In this document: positions 34,180 through 43,691 of the stretch, in pieces | Position numbering within the stretch: position 1 is the first letter of the stretch | How the letters are laid out: each line of letters starts with the position of its first letter | Assembly: GCF_900104685.1 (NCBI RefSeq) | Contig: NZ_LT629755.1 | Coordinates: 2,728,001 to 2,792,000 of the forward strand | Length of the DNA: 64,000 bases | Direction: 5' to 3' | Source of the DNA: Agromyces flavus | GTDB lineage: Bacteria; Actinomycetota; Actinomycetes; Actinomycetales; Microbacteriaceae | Position numbers and translations under genes: made by a program | Notes under the pieces: generated by a model | The model's database searches: none | Seen by the model: only the letters and a program-made list of their open reading frames with translations | What the model was told of the DNA's origin: nothing

Positions 34180-36006
34180 TCACCAGCCGCGGACGGCGCC
34201 CATGGTCGCATCCCGCGCGGCGGGATCGCTCACGCGCGCGATGGCATCGGCCGCCCGCACGAGCGAGAGGTGCGAGAGCGCCTGCGGCGTGTTGCCCATG
34301 TGCGCCCGGCGAGCCGGGTCGATCTCCTCGCTCAGCAGGCCGACGTCGTTGGCGAAACCCACGAGCCGGTCCATGAGGGCCGTCGCGTCGTCGAGCCGGC
34401 CGGAGGACGCGTACTGCTCGACGAGCCAGAACGAGCAGGCGAGGAACGGGTTCTCGTCGCCCGGCAGCCCATCGACGTCGGTCTCGGTGCGGTATCGCAG
34501 CAGCAATCCGTCGCGCAACAGCTCCCGCTCGATCGCCTCCACCGTGCCGAGCATGCGCGGATCGTCCGGCGCGATGAATCCGATCGGTGCAAGCAGCAGC
34601 AACGCGGCATCCGTGCCCCCGCCGCCGAAGTACTGCGTGAACGTGCCGCGATCGGCGTCGAACCCGTGCTGCAGGATGTCGTCGCGGATCTGGTCGCGCA
34701 CCTGCCGCCACATTTCGACGTTCCCGCGCAGGTCGAACTTCTCGACCGAGAGGATGCCGCACTGCAGCGCCGCCCAGACCATCGCCTTCGAGTGCGTGAA
34801 GTGCCGCTCCGGTCCGCGGATCTCCCAGATGCCGCGGTCGGGCCGGTGCCAGTTCCGGACCAGGAAGTCGAGCAGCTCCCGCTGCAGCGGCCACGAGAAC
34901 TCGGTCTCCTCGATCCCCGCGTTGCGGGCCGCGGCGAGCGCGAGCATGACCTCGCCGTACGCATCCCACTGCGCCTGCCGGTAGGCCGCGTTCCCGATGC
35001 GAACGGGAGCCGATCCCGCGTAGCCGGGCAGGTGGTCGAGCGTGGTCTCGGGCAGTCGGCGGCCGCCGTCGACGTCGTACATGATCTGCACGGCCGACGG
35101 ATCGCCCGCGATGGCGCGCAGCAGCCAGGCGCGCCACTTCTGCGCCTCCTCCCGATAGCCGTGGGCGAGCAGGACCTCGATGGTGTGCGCCGCGTCCCGC
35201 AGCCACACGTACCGGTAGTCCCAGTTGCGCGACCCTCCGAGCTCCTCGGGCAGGCTCGTCGTCGCCGCCGCGACGATGCCGCCGGTCTCGTCGTTGGTCA
35301 GGGCGCGGAGCACCAACAGCGAGCGCTCGACTTCCCGGTGGTACGGCTCGGCGCGACGGCGCCGCCCGGTCCAGTCCTGCCACCAGTCGATCGTCCAGTC
35401 GAGCTCGGAGTCCACGTCGATGCCCGACGGAGGGTCGAGGTGCGACGGGAACCGGGTGAGCTTGAGGTCGACGACGTCGCCCGGCTCGACCGTGAACTCG
35501 GTGACGTGCGAACCGTCCTCGGCGTGATGCGGCGCCCCCCGGAGGATGACCGCCTCGGGTCCGGCGACCGCGAGCACGGCGCGTCCCTCGGGCTCCTCGA
35601 TCTGGCGCACCCACGGGCGTTGGCTTCCGTAGTCGAATCGGAAGCGGATCGTGCCGCGGAAGCGCATCGTGCCGGTCACGCCGCGGACCCGACGGATCAG
35701 GTTGCGGCGGCCGTCGCGGAAGGGCATGAAGTCGAGCACCTCCACTTCCGCGCCATCCGGCGACCGCCACGTGGTTCGCAGCACGAGCGTGCCCTCGACG
35801 TACTCGCGCGTCGGCTCGGCGCTCGACTCGACCGGATGCAGCGACCAGTGGCCCGCCTCGGCGCCGCCGAGCAGGGCGCCGAACATCGATGGCGAGTCGT
35901 AGCGGGGCAGGCAGAGCCAGTCGATGTTCCCGTGTCGCGAGACGAGGGCGCCGGCGGCACCGTCGGCAACGAGTGCGTAGTCCTCGATCGGCGTCGGCTT
36001 CCCCAC
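34180..36006 (-). CDS. Glycoside hydrolase family 15 protein (glucoamylase/trehalase-like), copy 1
   Basis: The 608-aa protein has an N-terminal beta-domain (PTPIEDYALVADG; GNIDWLCLPRYDSPSMFGALL) and an (alpha/alpha)6 barrel (RNWDYRYVWLRDAA). Catalytic acidic residues are expected in GIWEIRG and LLSEEIDP...GNTPQALSHL. Actinobacterial GH15 members include trehalases, so trehalose is a good candidate substrate given the treXYZ operon nearby. GTG at 36006 is preferred over ATG at 36048 because it aligns with copy 2 and has TTGACA-17-TCAGGT ending 7 nt upstream. No signal peptide is seen. Confidence 0.9.
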   Translation of the reverse strand: MGKPTPIEDYALVADGAAGALVSRHGNIDWLCLPRYDSPSMFGALLGGAEAGHWSLHPVESSAEPTREYVEGTLVLRTTWRSPDGAEVEVLDFMPFRDGRRNLIRRVRGVTGTMRFRGTIRFRFDYGSQRPWVRQIEEPEGRAVLAVAGPEAVILRGAPHHAEDGSHVTEFTVEPGDVVDLKLTRFPSHLDPPSGIDVDSELDWTIDWWQDWTGRRRRAEPYHREVERSLLVLRALTNDETGGIVAAATTSLPEELGGSRNWDYRYVWLRDAAHTIEVLLAHGYREEAQKWRAWLLRAIAGDPSAVQIMYDVDGGRRLPETTLDHLPGYAGSAPVRIGNAAYRQAQWDAYGEVMLALAAARNAGIEETEFSWPLQRELLDFLVRNWHRPDRGIWEIRGPERHFTHSKAMVWAALQCGILSVEKFDLRGNVEMWRQVRDQIRDDILQHGFDADRGTFTQYFGGGGTDAALLLLAPIGFIAPDDPRMLGTVEAIERELLRDGLLLRYRTETDVDGLPGDENPFLACSFWLVEQYASSGRLDDATALMDRLVGFANDVGLLSEEIDPARRAHMGNTPQALSHLSLVRAADAIARVSDPAARDATMGAVRGW

Positions 36007-36013
36007 GATTCCG

Positions 36014-36042
36014 ACCTGACCACCGCCGCGATCCCCTGTCAA
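36014..36042 (-). promoter_or_regulatory. Promoter of GH15 copy 1
   Basis: On the minus strand TTGACA (36037-36042) is followed by 17 bp and TCAGGT (36014-36019), then 7 nt and the GTG start. This supports a leaderless message starting at GTG 36006. Confidence 0.55.
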
Positions 36043-36067
36043 GTCCATCGGCGCGGGTGCTCGGAGA

Positions 36068-37885
36068 TCACTCGCCGCGGACCTCGGGCAGCGTGTCCGC
36101 ACGCCCTTCGACAACGCGCCCGATCGCGTCGGCCGCACGCACGAGCGTGAGGTGCGAGAGCGCCTGCGGCGTGTTGCCCATCTGCCGCCGATGGATGGGG
36201 TCGTACTCCTCGCTCAGCATGCCGACGTCGTTGACGAACGACGTCAGGCGCTGCATCAAGGCCTTGGCGTCGGCGAGGCGACCGGATGCGGCGTACTGCT
36301 CGACCAGCCAGAACGAGCATGCGAGGAAGGGGTTCTCGTCGCCGGGCAGGCCGTCGACGTCGGTCTCGGTGCGGTACCGGAGCAGGAGCCCATCGCGCAG
36401 CAACTCGTCCTCGATCGCGCGCACCGTGCCCAGCATGCGGGGGTCGTCGGCCTCGATGAACCCGATGTGCGGAAGCTGGAGCAGCGCGGCATCCGTGCCT
36501 CGCCCGCCGTAGTACTGGGTGAACGTGCCGCGCTCGGCGTCGAAGCCGCGACGCAGGATGTCGTCGTGCACCTCGTCGCGCACGAGTCGCCACCGCTCGA
36601 GCGGGCCGTCCAGCCCGAACTCCTCGATCCCGCGGACGCCGCGGTCGAAGGCCGCCCAGATCATCGCCTTCGAGTGCGTGAAGTGCCGATCGGGTCCCCG
36701 GATCTCCCAGATCCCCCGATCGGGGCGCTGCCAGTTCGCGGCGAGGAACTCGAGCAGCGCGGTCTGGAGCGGCCACGAGAACTCGTCCTCGTGCACGCCG
36801 GCGATGCGCGCCGCATGCAGGGCCACCATGACCTCGCCATAGACGTCCCACTGCACCTGCGTGTATGCGGCATTGCCGATGCGGACGGGGGCCGAGCCGG
36901 CATACCCGGGCAGGTGGGCCAACTCGATCTCGGGGAGGAGGCGGGCGCCCTCCACGTCGTACATGATCTGGATGCGGGACGGGTCGCCGGCGATCGCCCG
37001 GAGCAGCCAACGCCGCCACTTCTCGGCCTCCTCGCGGTAGCCGTGGTCGAGCAGTACCTCGATCGTCAGGGCCGCATCGCGCAGCCACACGTACCGGTAG
37101 TCCCAATTGCGCGAGCCGCCGATCTCCTCGGGCAGGCTCGTCGTCGCCGCCGCGACCACGCCGCCCGTCTCATCATGCGTCAGTCCCCGCAGGATGAGGA
37201 GGGACCGCTGAACCTCGCGGTCGTACGGCGAGGGCGGCTTGCTCCGCGACGCCCAGTCCTGCCACCAGTCGATCGTCCACTCAAGGATTCCGGGCAGGTC
37301 GATCGGGACCGGCGGCTCGACGTGCGAGGCGTAGCGCGTGAGGCCGACATGCATGGCCTCACCCGCGGAGACGGTGAAGCGCGCGACGTGCGCCCCGTCC
37401 TCGGCGTGGTGCGGGACCCCGCGGATGACGACGGCGTCGGGACCGGCGATCGCCAGGATGGCCTCGCCGCCGTCCTCCGGCACCCGGCGAACCCACGGCC
37501 GCAGGTCGCCGTAGTCGAACCGGAGCCGGATCACGTCCTCGAACTCCATGGACCCCGAGATGCCGCGGACCACGCGGGCGAGGTTGCTGCGGCCGTCTCG
37601 GAACGGCATGAAGTCGACGACCTCCGCCTCCGCGTCCGCCGTGCGCCAGGTGGTGCGCAGCACGAACGTGCCGGGGACGTACTCGCGCTCGGCACGGGCA
37701 TCGTCCGCCGTCGGACGCAGGGACCAGTGTCCGGCCTCGGGACCGCCGAGGAGCGCCGCGAACACCGACGGCGAGTCGAAGCGCGGGAGGCAGAGCCAGT
37801 CGATGCTCCCGTCTCGGGAGACGAGCGCCCCGGAGGCGCCGTCCGCGATGAGCGCATAGTCCTCGATCGGCGTGGGCTCGATCAT
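36068..37885 (-). CDS. Glycoside hydrolase family 15 protein, copy 2
   Basis: The 605-aa protein is collinear with copy 1, starting MIEPTPIEDYALIADG and sharing RNWDYRYVWLRDAAL, GIWEIRG and the late MLSEEYDP...GNTPQALSHL region. Copies 1 and 2 lie head to tail on the same strand, 62 bp apart, which indicates tandem duplication. It is divergent from a G6PD-like gene at 38013. TTGACA (37916-37921) with CATCGT 18 bp later and 6 nt before the ATG suggests a leaderless promoter. It is a probable cytosolic trehalase or glucoamylase. Confidence 0.9.
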   Translation of the reverse strand: MIEPTPIEDYALIADGASGALVSRDGSIDWLCLPRFDSPSVFAALLGGPEAGHWSLRPTADDARAEREYVPGTFVLRTTWRTADAEAEVVDFMPFRDGRSNLARVVRGISGSMEFEDVIRLRFDYGDLRPWVRRVPEDGGEAILAIAGPDAVVIRGVPHHAEDGAHVARFTVSAGEAMHVGLTRYASHVEPPVPIDLPGILEWTIDWWQDWASRSKPPSPYDREVQRSLLILRGLTHDETGGVVAAATTSLPEEIGGSRNWDYRYVWLRDAALTIEVLLDHGYREEAEKWRRWLLRAIAGDPSRIQIMYDVEGARLLPEIELAHLPGYAGSAPVRIGNAAYTQVQWDVYGEVMVALHAARIAGVHEDEFSWPLQTALLEFLAANWQRPDRGIWEIRGPDRHFTHSKAMIWAAFDRGVRGIEEFGLDGPLERWRLVRDEVHDDILRRGFDAERGTFTQYYGGRGTDAALLQLPHIGFIEADDPRMLGTVRAIEDELLRDGLLLRYRTETDVDGLPGDENPFLACSFWLVEQYAASGRLADAKALMQRLTSFVNDVGMLSEEYDPIHRRQMGNTPQALSHLTLVRAADAIGRVVEGRADTLPEVRGE

Positions 37886-37891
37886 GCTGCG

Positions 37892-37921
37892 ACGATGGCC
37901 ACTGGAAGCGGACGGTGTCAA
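37892..37921 (-). promoter_or_regulatory. Promoter of GH15 copy 2
   Basis: TTGACA (37916-37921, minus strand) is 18 bp from CATCGT (37892-37897), which is 6 nt before the ATG. The -35 lies inside GGGGTTGACA, whose complement supplies TCAACCCC (37918-37925) on the zwf side. Confidence 0.5.
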
Positions 37922-38012
37922 CCCCGTGCCCGATCGCAGCGCCCTGTGCGTCATCGGGCCTAGCGTGGGGTGCACGCGCATGCGCGCGGCCCGGCGGGTG
38001 GAGGGAGACCTC

Positions 38013-39362
38013 ATGACGGCGACGGCGACGCTGCTCATCCTGGGCGCCGACGGTGATCTCACCAAGCGACTCCTGCTGCCGGGGCTCGGCACGCTGCTCG
38101 CGGCGCACGACCTCGACCTCGAGGTGATCGGGTCGGGGCTGCAGGACCGCACCGATGCCCAGTGGCGCGAGCTCGTCTCCGAGGCGTTCGGCGAGGTGCC
38201 GGCACCGCGGCGGGCGCGGCTGGTCGACACCGCTCGATACGTGCGAGCGGATGCGACCGACGCCGACGACCTCTCGCACCTGATCGCCGAGTGCGCGGCG
38301 GTGCCCGTGATCTACTTCGCGCTGCCGCCGTCCGTCACAGCACGCGTGTGCGCCGAACTGGAGCGGATCCCCACGCCCGACGGGATGCGACTCGCGCTCG
38401 AGAAGCCGTTCGGCACCGACCTCGAGAGCGCCCGGCGGCTGAACGAGCTGCTCACGCGGATCGTTCCCGAGCGTCAGATCTACCGCATCGACCACTTCCT
38501 GGGCAGGGCCACCGTGCTGAACATCCTCGGGACGCGGTTCGCCAATCGCCTGATCGAGCCGATCTGGAACCGGGACGTGATCGAGCGCGTCGAGATCGTC
38601 TACGACGAGACGCTCGCCCTCGAGGGCCGAGCCGGCTACTACGACCACGCGGGAGCGCTCGTCGACATGATCCAGAGCCACCTGCTCGCGGTCCTGGCGC
38701 TCATCGCCATGGAGCCCGTCGACCGGGTCGACGAGGTCGTGCTGCGCGACGCGATCGCGACGGTGCTGCGCGCGACGGCCGTCTGGGAGGACGACCCCGT
38801 GGCGTCGAGCCGTCGCGCCCGATACAGCGCGGGCGAGATCGACGGGCGCGCCCTGCCCGCGTACGCCGACGAGGAAGGCGTCGACCCCGACCTCGGGACC
38901 GAGACGCTGGCTCAGGTCGTCGTCGGAGTCGACACCGACCGGTGGCGCGGCGTGCCGTTCCTCCTGCGCTCGGGCAAGGCGCTCGGGCGGGGGCGCAAGA
39001 TCGCACGGGCCGTGGTCCGCGCCGCGGCGCCCATCGAAGGGCTCGAAGGGCGACCGCACTCGGACTGGATCGAACTCGACCTGCGCTCGGGCGAGGTGCA
39101 GATCGGCCTGACGATGAACGGTGGCGGCGACCCCTTCGCGCTCGAGCAGACGACGCTCATCGCGCAGCAGGTCCCCGGCGCACTCCTGCCCTACGGCGAG
39201 GTCTTGAAGGGCATCCTCGGCGACGATCCGACGCTCTCCGTCCGCGGCGACGTGGCCGAGGAGTGCTGGCGCATCATCGAGCCGGTGCTCGCCGCCTGGC
39301 GCGAGGGGCGGGTTCCGCTCGACGAGTATCCCGCCGGATCCGACGGACCCGCGGACTGGTAG
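38013..39362 (+). CDS. zwf: Glucose-6-phosphate dehydrogenase paralog 1 (divergent)
   Basis: The 449-aa protein has an NADP-binding start (LGADGDLTKRLLLPGL), the EKPFG motif, RIDHFLGR and the substrate-pocket helix YYDHAGALVDMIQSHLLAVLAL. It should oxidise glucose 6-phosphate to the lactone, giving [13 protein letters not shown] normally supplies a lysine that contacts the phosphate; here it is Arg. The first glycine loop also has Asp where Ser is usual. It is therefore a divergent paralog and activity is not certain. GAGGGAG precedes the ATG. Confidence 0.85.
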   Translation: MTATATLLILGADGDLTKRLLLPGLGTLLAAHDLDLEVIGSGLQDRTDAQWRELVSEAFGEVPAPRRARLVDTARYVRADATDADDLSHLIAECAAVPVIYFALPPSVTARVCAELERIPTPDGMRLALEKPFGTDLESARRLNELLTRIVPERQIYRIDHFLGRATVLNILGTRFANRLIEPIWNRDVIERVEIVYDETLALEGRAGYYDHAGALVDMIQSHLLAVLALIAMEPVDRVDEVVLRDAIATVLRATAVWEDDPVASSRRARYSAGEIDGRALPAYADEEGVDPDLGTETLAQVVVGVDTDRWRGVPFLLRSGKALGRGRKIARAVVRAAAPIEGLEGRPHSDWIELDLRSGEVQIGLTMNGGGDPFALEQTTLIAQQVPGALLPYGEVLKGILGDDPTLSVRGDVAEECWRIIEPVLAAWREGRVPLDEYPAGSDGPADW

Positions 39363-39413
39363 GCGGGCCGCAAGGGGTACCGCTCGCGGCATCCGCGGGT
39401 GTGTACTGGGGGC

Positions 39414-40370
39414 ATGCGAGCCGTCTGGAAGGGGGCGGTCACATTCGGCCTGGTCAATGTGCCCGTCAAGTTGTACAGCGCCACGGAAGACCACGACGTG
39501 TCACTGCACCAGGTGCACGACAAGGACGGCGGGCGCATCAGGTACCAGCGCGTGTGCGAGATCGACGGCGAGGTCGTGCCGTACCAGCACATCGACAAGG
39601 CGTACGACGACGGCGAGCGCACGGTCATCATCACCGATCAGGACCTCAAGGCGCTGCCGGCCGAGCGCAGCCGTGAGATCGAGGTCGTCGAGTTCGTGCC
39701 GACCGAGCAGGTCGACCCCATCCGCTTCGACAAGAGCTACTATCTCGAACCCGACTCCGCCTCGAACAAGGCGTACGTGCTGCTGCGCGAGGCGCTCGAG
39801 TCGACCGAGCGCACCGCGATCGTGCGGATGGCGCTGCGACAGAAGACGCGACTCGCCGCGCTGCGCGTGTTCGGCGACGTGCTCATGGTGCAGACGCTGC
39901 TCTGGAACGACGAGGTCCGCGAGGCGAAGTTCCCGTCGCTCGACGAGAAGGCCCGGATCAGCGACAAGGAGCTCGAGCTCTCCAAGCAGCTCATCGAGAG
40001 CCTCTCGGGCGACTTCGATCCCGAGCAGTTCGTCGACGAGTACCAGCAGGAGCTCCGGACGCTCATCAAGGCCAAGCTCGAGCAGGGTGACGCGATCGAC
40101 ACCGCCGCCACGTTCGGGGAGCAGCCCGAGAAGGAGGAGGGCGGCGAGGTCATCGACCTCATGGAGGCGCTGCGGCAGTCGATCGCGGCCAAGCGGGGCG
40201 GCTCCGATGAGAAGCCCGCGAAGGCCTCGAAGTCGACCGCGAAGTCGGGTTCGGGGGCGGCCGCCAAGCCGGCGGCGAAGTCGACGGCGAAGTCGCCCGC
40301 GAAGAAGACGGCATCCGACGGCGCCGCCAAGCCGGCCGCGCGACGGAAGACCACGAAGAAGGCGGGCTGA
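39414..40370 (+). CDS. ku: Ku protein for non-homologous end joining
   Basis: The 318-aa protein has the bacterial Ku core (MRAVWKGAVTFGLVNVPVKL; YYLEPDSASNKAYVLLREAL; LRVFGDVLMVQTLLW). It ends in a Lys/Ala-rich tail from about residue 265 (KPAAKSTAKSPAKK), typical of actinobacterial Ku proteins that bind DNA more broadly. It encircles broken ends and recruits LigD (31650-34145). TGTACT 6 nt before the ATG suggests a leaderless transcript. It lies 51 bp after zwf. Confidence 0.96.
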   Translation: MRAVWKGAVTFGLVNVPVKLYSATEDHDVSLHQVHDKDGGRIRYQRVCEIDGEVVPYQHIDKAYDDGERTVIITDQDLKALPAERSREIEVVEFVPTEQVDPIRFDKSYYLEPDSASNKAYVLLREALESTERTAIVRMALRQKTRLAALRVFGDVLMVQTLLWNDEVREAKFPSLDEKARISDKELELSKQLIESLSGDFDPEQFVDEYQQELRTLIKAKLEQGDAIDTAATFGEQPEKEEGGEVIDLMEALRQSIAAKRGGSDEKPAKASKSTAKSGSGAAAKPAAKSTAKSPAKKTASDGAAKPAARRKTTKKAG

Positions 40371-40377
40371 CCGCGCG

Positions 40378-40414
40378 TCAACCCCTGTGCGCGGGCCGAG
40401 CGCCGCCGTACCGT
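40378..40414 (+). promoter_or_regulatory. TCAACCCC element and -10 upstream of 40421
   Basis: TCAACCCC (40378-40385) precedes TACCGT (40409-40414) by 23 bp, with the ATG 6 nt later. It has the same geometry as the elements at 19837, 25352, 26507 and 27665. Confidence 0.5.
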
Positions 40415-40420
40415 GACGGC

Positions 40421-40738
40421 ATGAGCGACAACGACGACATCCTCTCGCGCTTCGCCGCGGGCGAGGGTGAGCACCTCCCGCCTGCTCCGGAGCGCGTCGA
40501 CACCTCCGGGTCGAGCGACGACGTCCCCGGCGCGAACACCAACCCCGACGACGATCGCACGAGTCCGGCCAGCGAGGCCGAGACGGCGGCCAAGCAGGCC
40601 GACCCCGTGCCCGAGCAGGTCGTGGACGACGTGGATGCCCGCGACATCCGTGCCGTGCCGGGAACCGGCGGCCCCGACGACGCGGGCGACGTCGACGTCG
40701 ACCCCGACGAGCTGAACCTGCCCGGTCACCCGAGCTGA
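40421..40738 (+). CDS. Acidic, disordered hypothetical protein
   Basis: The 105-aa protein is rich in Asp, Glu, Pro and Ser (for example DVDARDIRAVPGTGGPDDAG) and has no hydrophobic segment. It is probably disordered. I do not recognise a family. TACCGT 6 nt before the ATG and a TCAACCCC element 23 bp further up suggest co-regulation with stress genes. Acidic disordered proteins are known among desiccation-induced hydrophilins, but that link is only a guess. Confidence 0.65.
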   Translation: MSDNDDILSRFAAGEGEHLPPAPERVDTSGSSDDVPGANTNPDDDRTSPASEAETAAKQADPVPEQVVDDVDARDIRAVPGTGGPDDAGDVDVDPDELNLPGHPS

Positions 40739-40761
40739 GGCGCAGCCGCGCAGGCCGGGAC

Positions 40762-41880
40762 TCAGCCGGCGAGGCCGGCCGCGATCTCCTCGGCGACGTC
40801 GACGGCCCACGCCTCCTCGGGCGCAGTCACTTGGATCCAGTCGGGACCGACGAGGAGGTCGACCCCGCACGTGCCGTACGCTGCATCGCACCGAAGGAGT
40901 GCGCGGTCGGCACCGGGGACCGAGATCTCGGATGCCGCCGGGACGAGCGCACCGGCGTCCTGGATGCGCTCGAACGCCCACAGTCCGCCGCGCACCCAAT
41001 CGGCCGCCACCACGATCTCCTCGACGTCGGTGGGCATCCACCGGCAGCCCAGGTCGCCCGCGATGGCCCGGGCCTCGGCCCATTCGCTCCATCCGCCGCC
41101 GGTCGTGACCGCGACCAGTCCTGCCGTGCCGGTGATCGACTCCACGGTCGCGAGCGGAACCAGTGCGTCGCAGTCCGCCGGAATCGATGACTCGATCGCC
41201 GGCGCCGGTGCGGGCGGGCCCGCCGCGTCCACGGCCGCGAGGGCCGCGTCCGCGAACGCCGTCGCGCCGGCCGGGAGGATCGTGCCCGGGCCGGCCGAGC
41301 CGAAGATCTCGATCCAGGCGCCCGATGCGCCGACGCGCCGGATCGTGCAGAAGTCGGGCCCGCAGGACGTCGCGTCGGCCGGCAGGCCGGCGCTCGCGGC
41401 GCGCGAAGACCACCCGGTGTCCTGCTCGGGCACCACGGTCACGAGCACGCCCGCATACGCCGGATTGCCGCCGTACTGGCTGTTGTACGGCTCGCCGTTG
41501 CTCCATTCGCACGCCAGGCCGCCGATGCTGAGGATCGAGGTCATGCGCGGCACCGCGATGCCCGCCGACGCGGCGGTGACCAGCGGGTCGACCGGCTCGA
41601 GCGGCACGTCGAACATGTCCGAGACCGCCTGGGTCGGTACGAGTTCATCGCACGACAAGTCGTACCGGGACGCGGGCTGCGCACCCGGCCGGGAATCCGG
41701 CTCGGCCGTCGGCGTGCTCGTCTCAGGCGGCGGCGCGGGGTCCGTGGACGGTGCTGGCGCGGCCGGACTGGCACACCCGCTCGTGATGAGCGCGGCGAGC
41801 GCGAGGATCCCGGCGGCGAGCACGGGCTGCGGGCGGCGGATCGTGGCGCGGGCGCGTCGCCCGGCGTTCGGGGTCTCCAT
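40762..41880 (-). CDS. Hypothetical lipoprotein with two repeated domains
   Basis: The 372-aa protein has a lipoprotein signal (ALITSGC, Cys at 36), a Pro/Thr-rich linker and two similar domains. Each begins with a CDELVP/CDALVP motif (about residues 75 and 235), includes a cysteine followed by Trp (ACEW and GCRW), and ends with a CxxxxC pair (CGPDFC and CDAAYGTC). It is probably anchored outside the cell with disulfides. No function is recognised. TAGCCT 6 nt upstream suggests a leaderless mRNA. Confidence 0.75.
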   Translation of the reverse strand: METPNAGRRARATIRRPQPVLAAGILALAALITSGCASPAAPAPSTDPAPPPETSTPTAEPDSRPGAQPASRYDLSCDELVPTQAVSDMFDVPLEPVDPLVTAASAGIAVPRMTSILSIGGLACEWSNGEPYNSQYGGNPAYAGVLVTVVPEQDTGWSSRAASAGLPADATSCGPDFCTIRRVGASGAWIEIFGSAGPGTILPAGATAFADAALAAVDAAGPPAPAPAIESSIPADCDALVPLATVESITGTAGLVAVTTGGGWSEWAEARAIAGDLGCRWMPTDVEEIVVAADWVRGGLWAFERIQDAGALVPAASEISVPGADRALLRCDAAYGTCGVDLLVGPDWIQVTAPEEAWAVDVAEEIAAGLAG

Positions 41881-41915
41881 GGCCGGAGGCTAGTGAACCA
41901 CTGCCGCGCGCGTCC

Positions 41916-43691
41916 TCAGTGGTCGCCCCGAGATCGCGCGACCGCGACGACCGCGGCGGACTCGCCGGGCAGCACGAGCATGCCGTCGGCCGCCACGACG
42001 TCGGCGATGGCCGGACCCGTGCTGAGGAGCACCTCGGCGGGGCCGTCGAAGCCGACCTCCCAGGGCATGAGACCGAGGTTCGCGAGCACGACCACGCGCT
42101 CGGCGGCGTCGGGTGCGCCGCGCTCCATGCGGAACCGCCTGGTCGCGTCATCCGCCCAGGCGCTGGTGTGCGCGAACGCGGGATCGGTGAGCTCGGGCCG
42201 GGCGCGGCGGAGGGCGAGCAGGCGACGGTGGAGGTCGAGCAGCCGCGCGTGCGCGCCATCCGGATCATCGGGTTCGGACCAGTCGAGCTTGGAGCGCTCG
42301 AAGGTCGACGGGTCCTGCGGGTCGGGCACGACGGACTCGTCCCATCCCATGCGCGCGAACTCGGCCATGCGGCCCTCGGCGGTCGCGCGGCCGAGCTCCG
42401 GTTCCGGATGCGACGTGAAGAACTGCCAGGGTGTCGAGGCGCCCCATTCCTCGCCCATGAACAGCATGGGCGTGAACGGGCTCGTCAGGTTCAGCACGGC
42501 CGCGACCGCGAGGCGGCGCTCTCCCAGCGCCGGCGAGAGCCGGTCGCCCGCCGCGCGGTTCCCCACTTGATCGTGGTCCTGCGTGAACGTCACGAGCCGC
42601 CACGTCGGAACGTCGGGATCGATCGGCCGGCCGTGATCGCGGCCCCGGAACGACGAGAACGTGCCGTCGTGGAAGAACCCGCCCGAGGTCGTCTTGACGA
42701 GCGCGTCGAGCGGTGCGAAGTCGGCGTAGTAGCCCGCGATCTCGCCCGTGAGGGCCACGTGCATCGCATGGTGGTGGTCGTCGCTCCACTGCGCGGTGAG
42801 GCCGTAACCCCCGGCCTCGCGGGGCATGATCAGGGTGGGGTCGTTGAGATCGGACTCGGCGATGAGCGACACGGGCCTGCCGAGGTGCGCCGAGAGCGCA
42901 TCGGCATGCTCGGCGAGCTCGCGCAGGATGTGCCGCTCGGATGTGTCGCGCAGCGCGTGCACCGCGTCGAGCCGCAGCCCGTCGACGTGGAAGTCGCGGA
43001 GCCACATCATCGCGTTGTCGACGATGAACCGTCGCACCTCGGGCTCGTCGAGGTTCAGGGATTCACCCCACGTGTTGCGCTCGGCCGCGCGCAGGTACGG
43101 CCCGAACCGGGGCAGATAGTTGCCGCTCGGCCCGAGGTGGTTGTACACCACGTCCTGGATCACCGCGAGGCCGCGCGAATGGCAGGCATCGACGAACCGC
43201 TGGTACGCGGCGGGCCCGCCGTACGCCTCATGCACCGCGTACCAGAGCACGCCGTCGTAGCCCCAGTTGTGCGTGCCGTTGAACGCGTTGACCGGCAGCA
43301 GCTCGACGAAGTCGATGCCGAGCTCGACGAGGTGGTCGAGGCGGTCGATCGCCGAATCGAGCGTGCCCTCGGGCGTGTACGTGCCGACGTGCAGCTCGGA
43401 GATCACGCCGCCCGCGAGCTGGCGGCCCGTCCACGCGGCATCCGCCCACTCGTGCGCGCCGAGGTCGAATACGGCGCTCGCCTCGTGCACGCCGTTCGGC
43501 TGCCGCCGTGAGCGAGGATCGGGCAGCGCGCGATCGTCGTCGTCGAGCACGAAGCCGTACTCGTCGCCCGGGGCGAGCTCGACATCGGCGTGCCACCAGC
43601 CCCCGTCGCCGCGTTCCATGGAGAGGTCGGCTTGTGCCTCGCGGCGGAGGCCGACGCGAGCCGGGATCGGCGCCCAGACCTCGACGCTCAT
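41916..43691 (-). CDS. treZ: Malto-oligosyltrehalose trehalohydrolase TreZ
   Basis: The 591-aa GH13 enzyme has an N-terminal CBM48-like domain ([14 protein letters not shown]). Its catalytic barrel shows the nucleophile in [10 protein letters not shown], the acid in LIAESDLN and the transition-state Asp in [11 protein letters not shown]. It cleaves maltooligosyl trehalose to release free trehalose. Its ATG overlaps the treY stop by 4 bp. It is the last gene of a three-gene trehalose operon. Confidence 0.96.
   Translation of the reverse strand: MSVEVWAPIPARVGLRREAQADLSMERGDGGWWHADVELAPGDEYGFVLDDDDRALPDPRSRRQPNGVHEASAVFDLGAHEWADAAWTGRQLAGGVISELHVGTYTPEGTLDSAIDRLDHLVELGIDFVELLPVNAFNGTHNWGYDGVLWYAVHEAYGGPAAYQRFVDACHSRGLAVIQDVVYNHLGPSGNYLPRFGPYLRAAERNTWGESLNLDEPEVRRFIVDNAMMWLRDFHVDGLRLDAVHALRDTSERHILRELAEHADALSAHLGRPVSLIAESDLNDPTLIMPREAGGYGLTAQWSDDHHHAMHVALTGEIAGYYADFAPLDALVKTTSGGFFHDGTFSSFRGRDHGRPIDPDVPTWRLVTFTQDHDQVGNRAAGDRLSPALGERRLAVAAVLNLTSPFTPMLFMGEEWGASTPWQFFTSHPEPELGRATAEGRMAEFARMGWDESVVPDPQDPSTFERSKLDWSEPDDPDGAHARLLDLHRRLLALRRARPELTDPAFAHTSAWADDATRRFRMERGAPDAAERVVVLANLGLMPWEVGFDGPAEVLLSTGPAIADVVAADGMLVLPGESAAVVAVARSRGDH

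Noticed and set aside
36007..36048. ATG at 36048 as the start of GH15 copy 1.
   Set aside because: The extra 14 residues contain the TTGACA promoter sequence and do not align with copy 2. GTG at 36006 aligns exactly.
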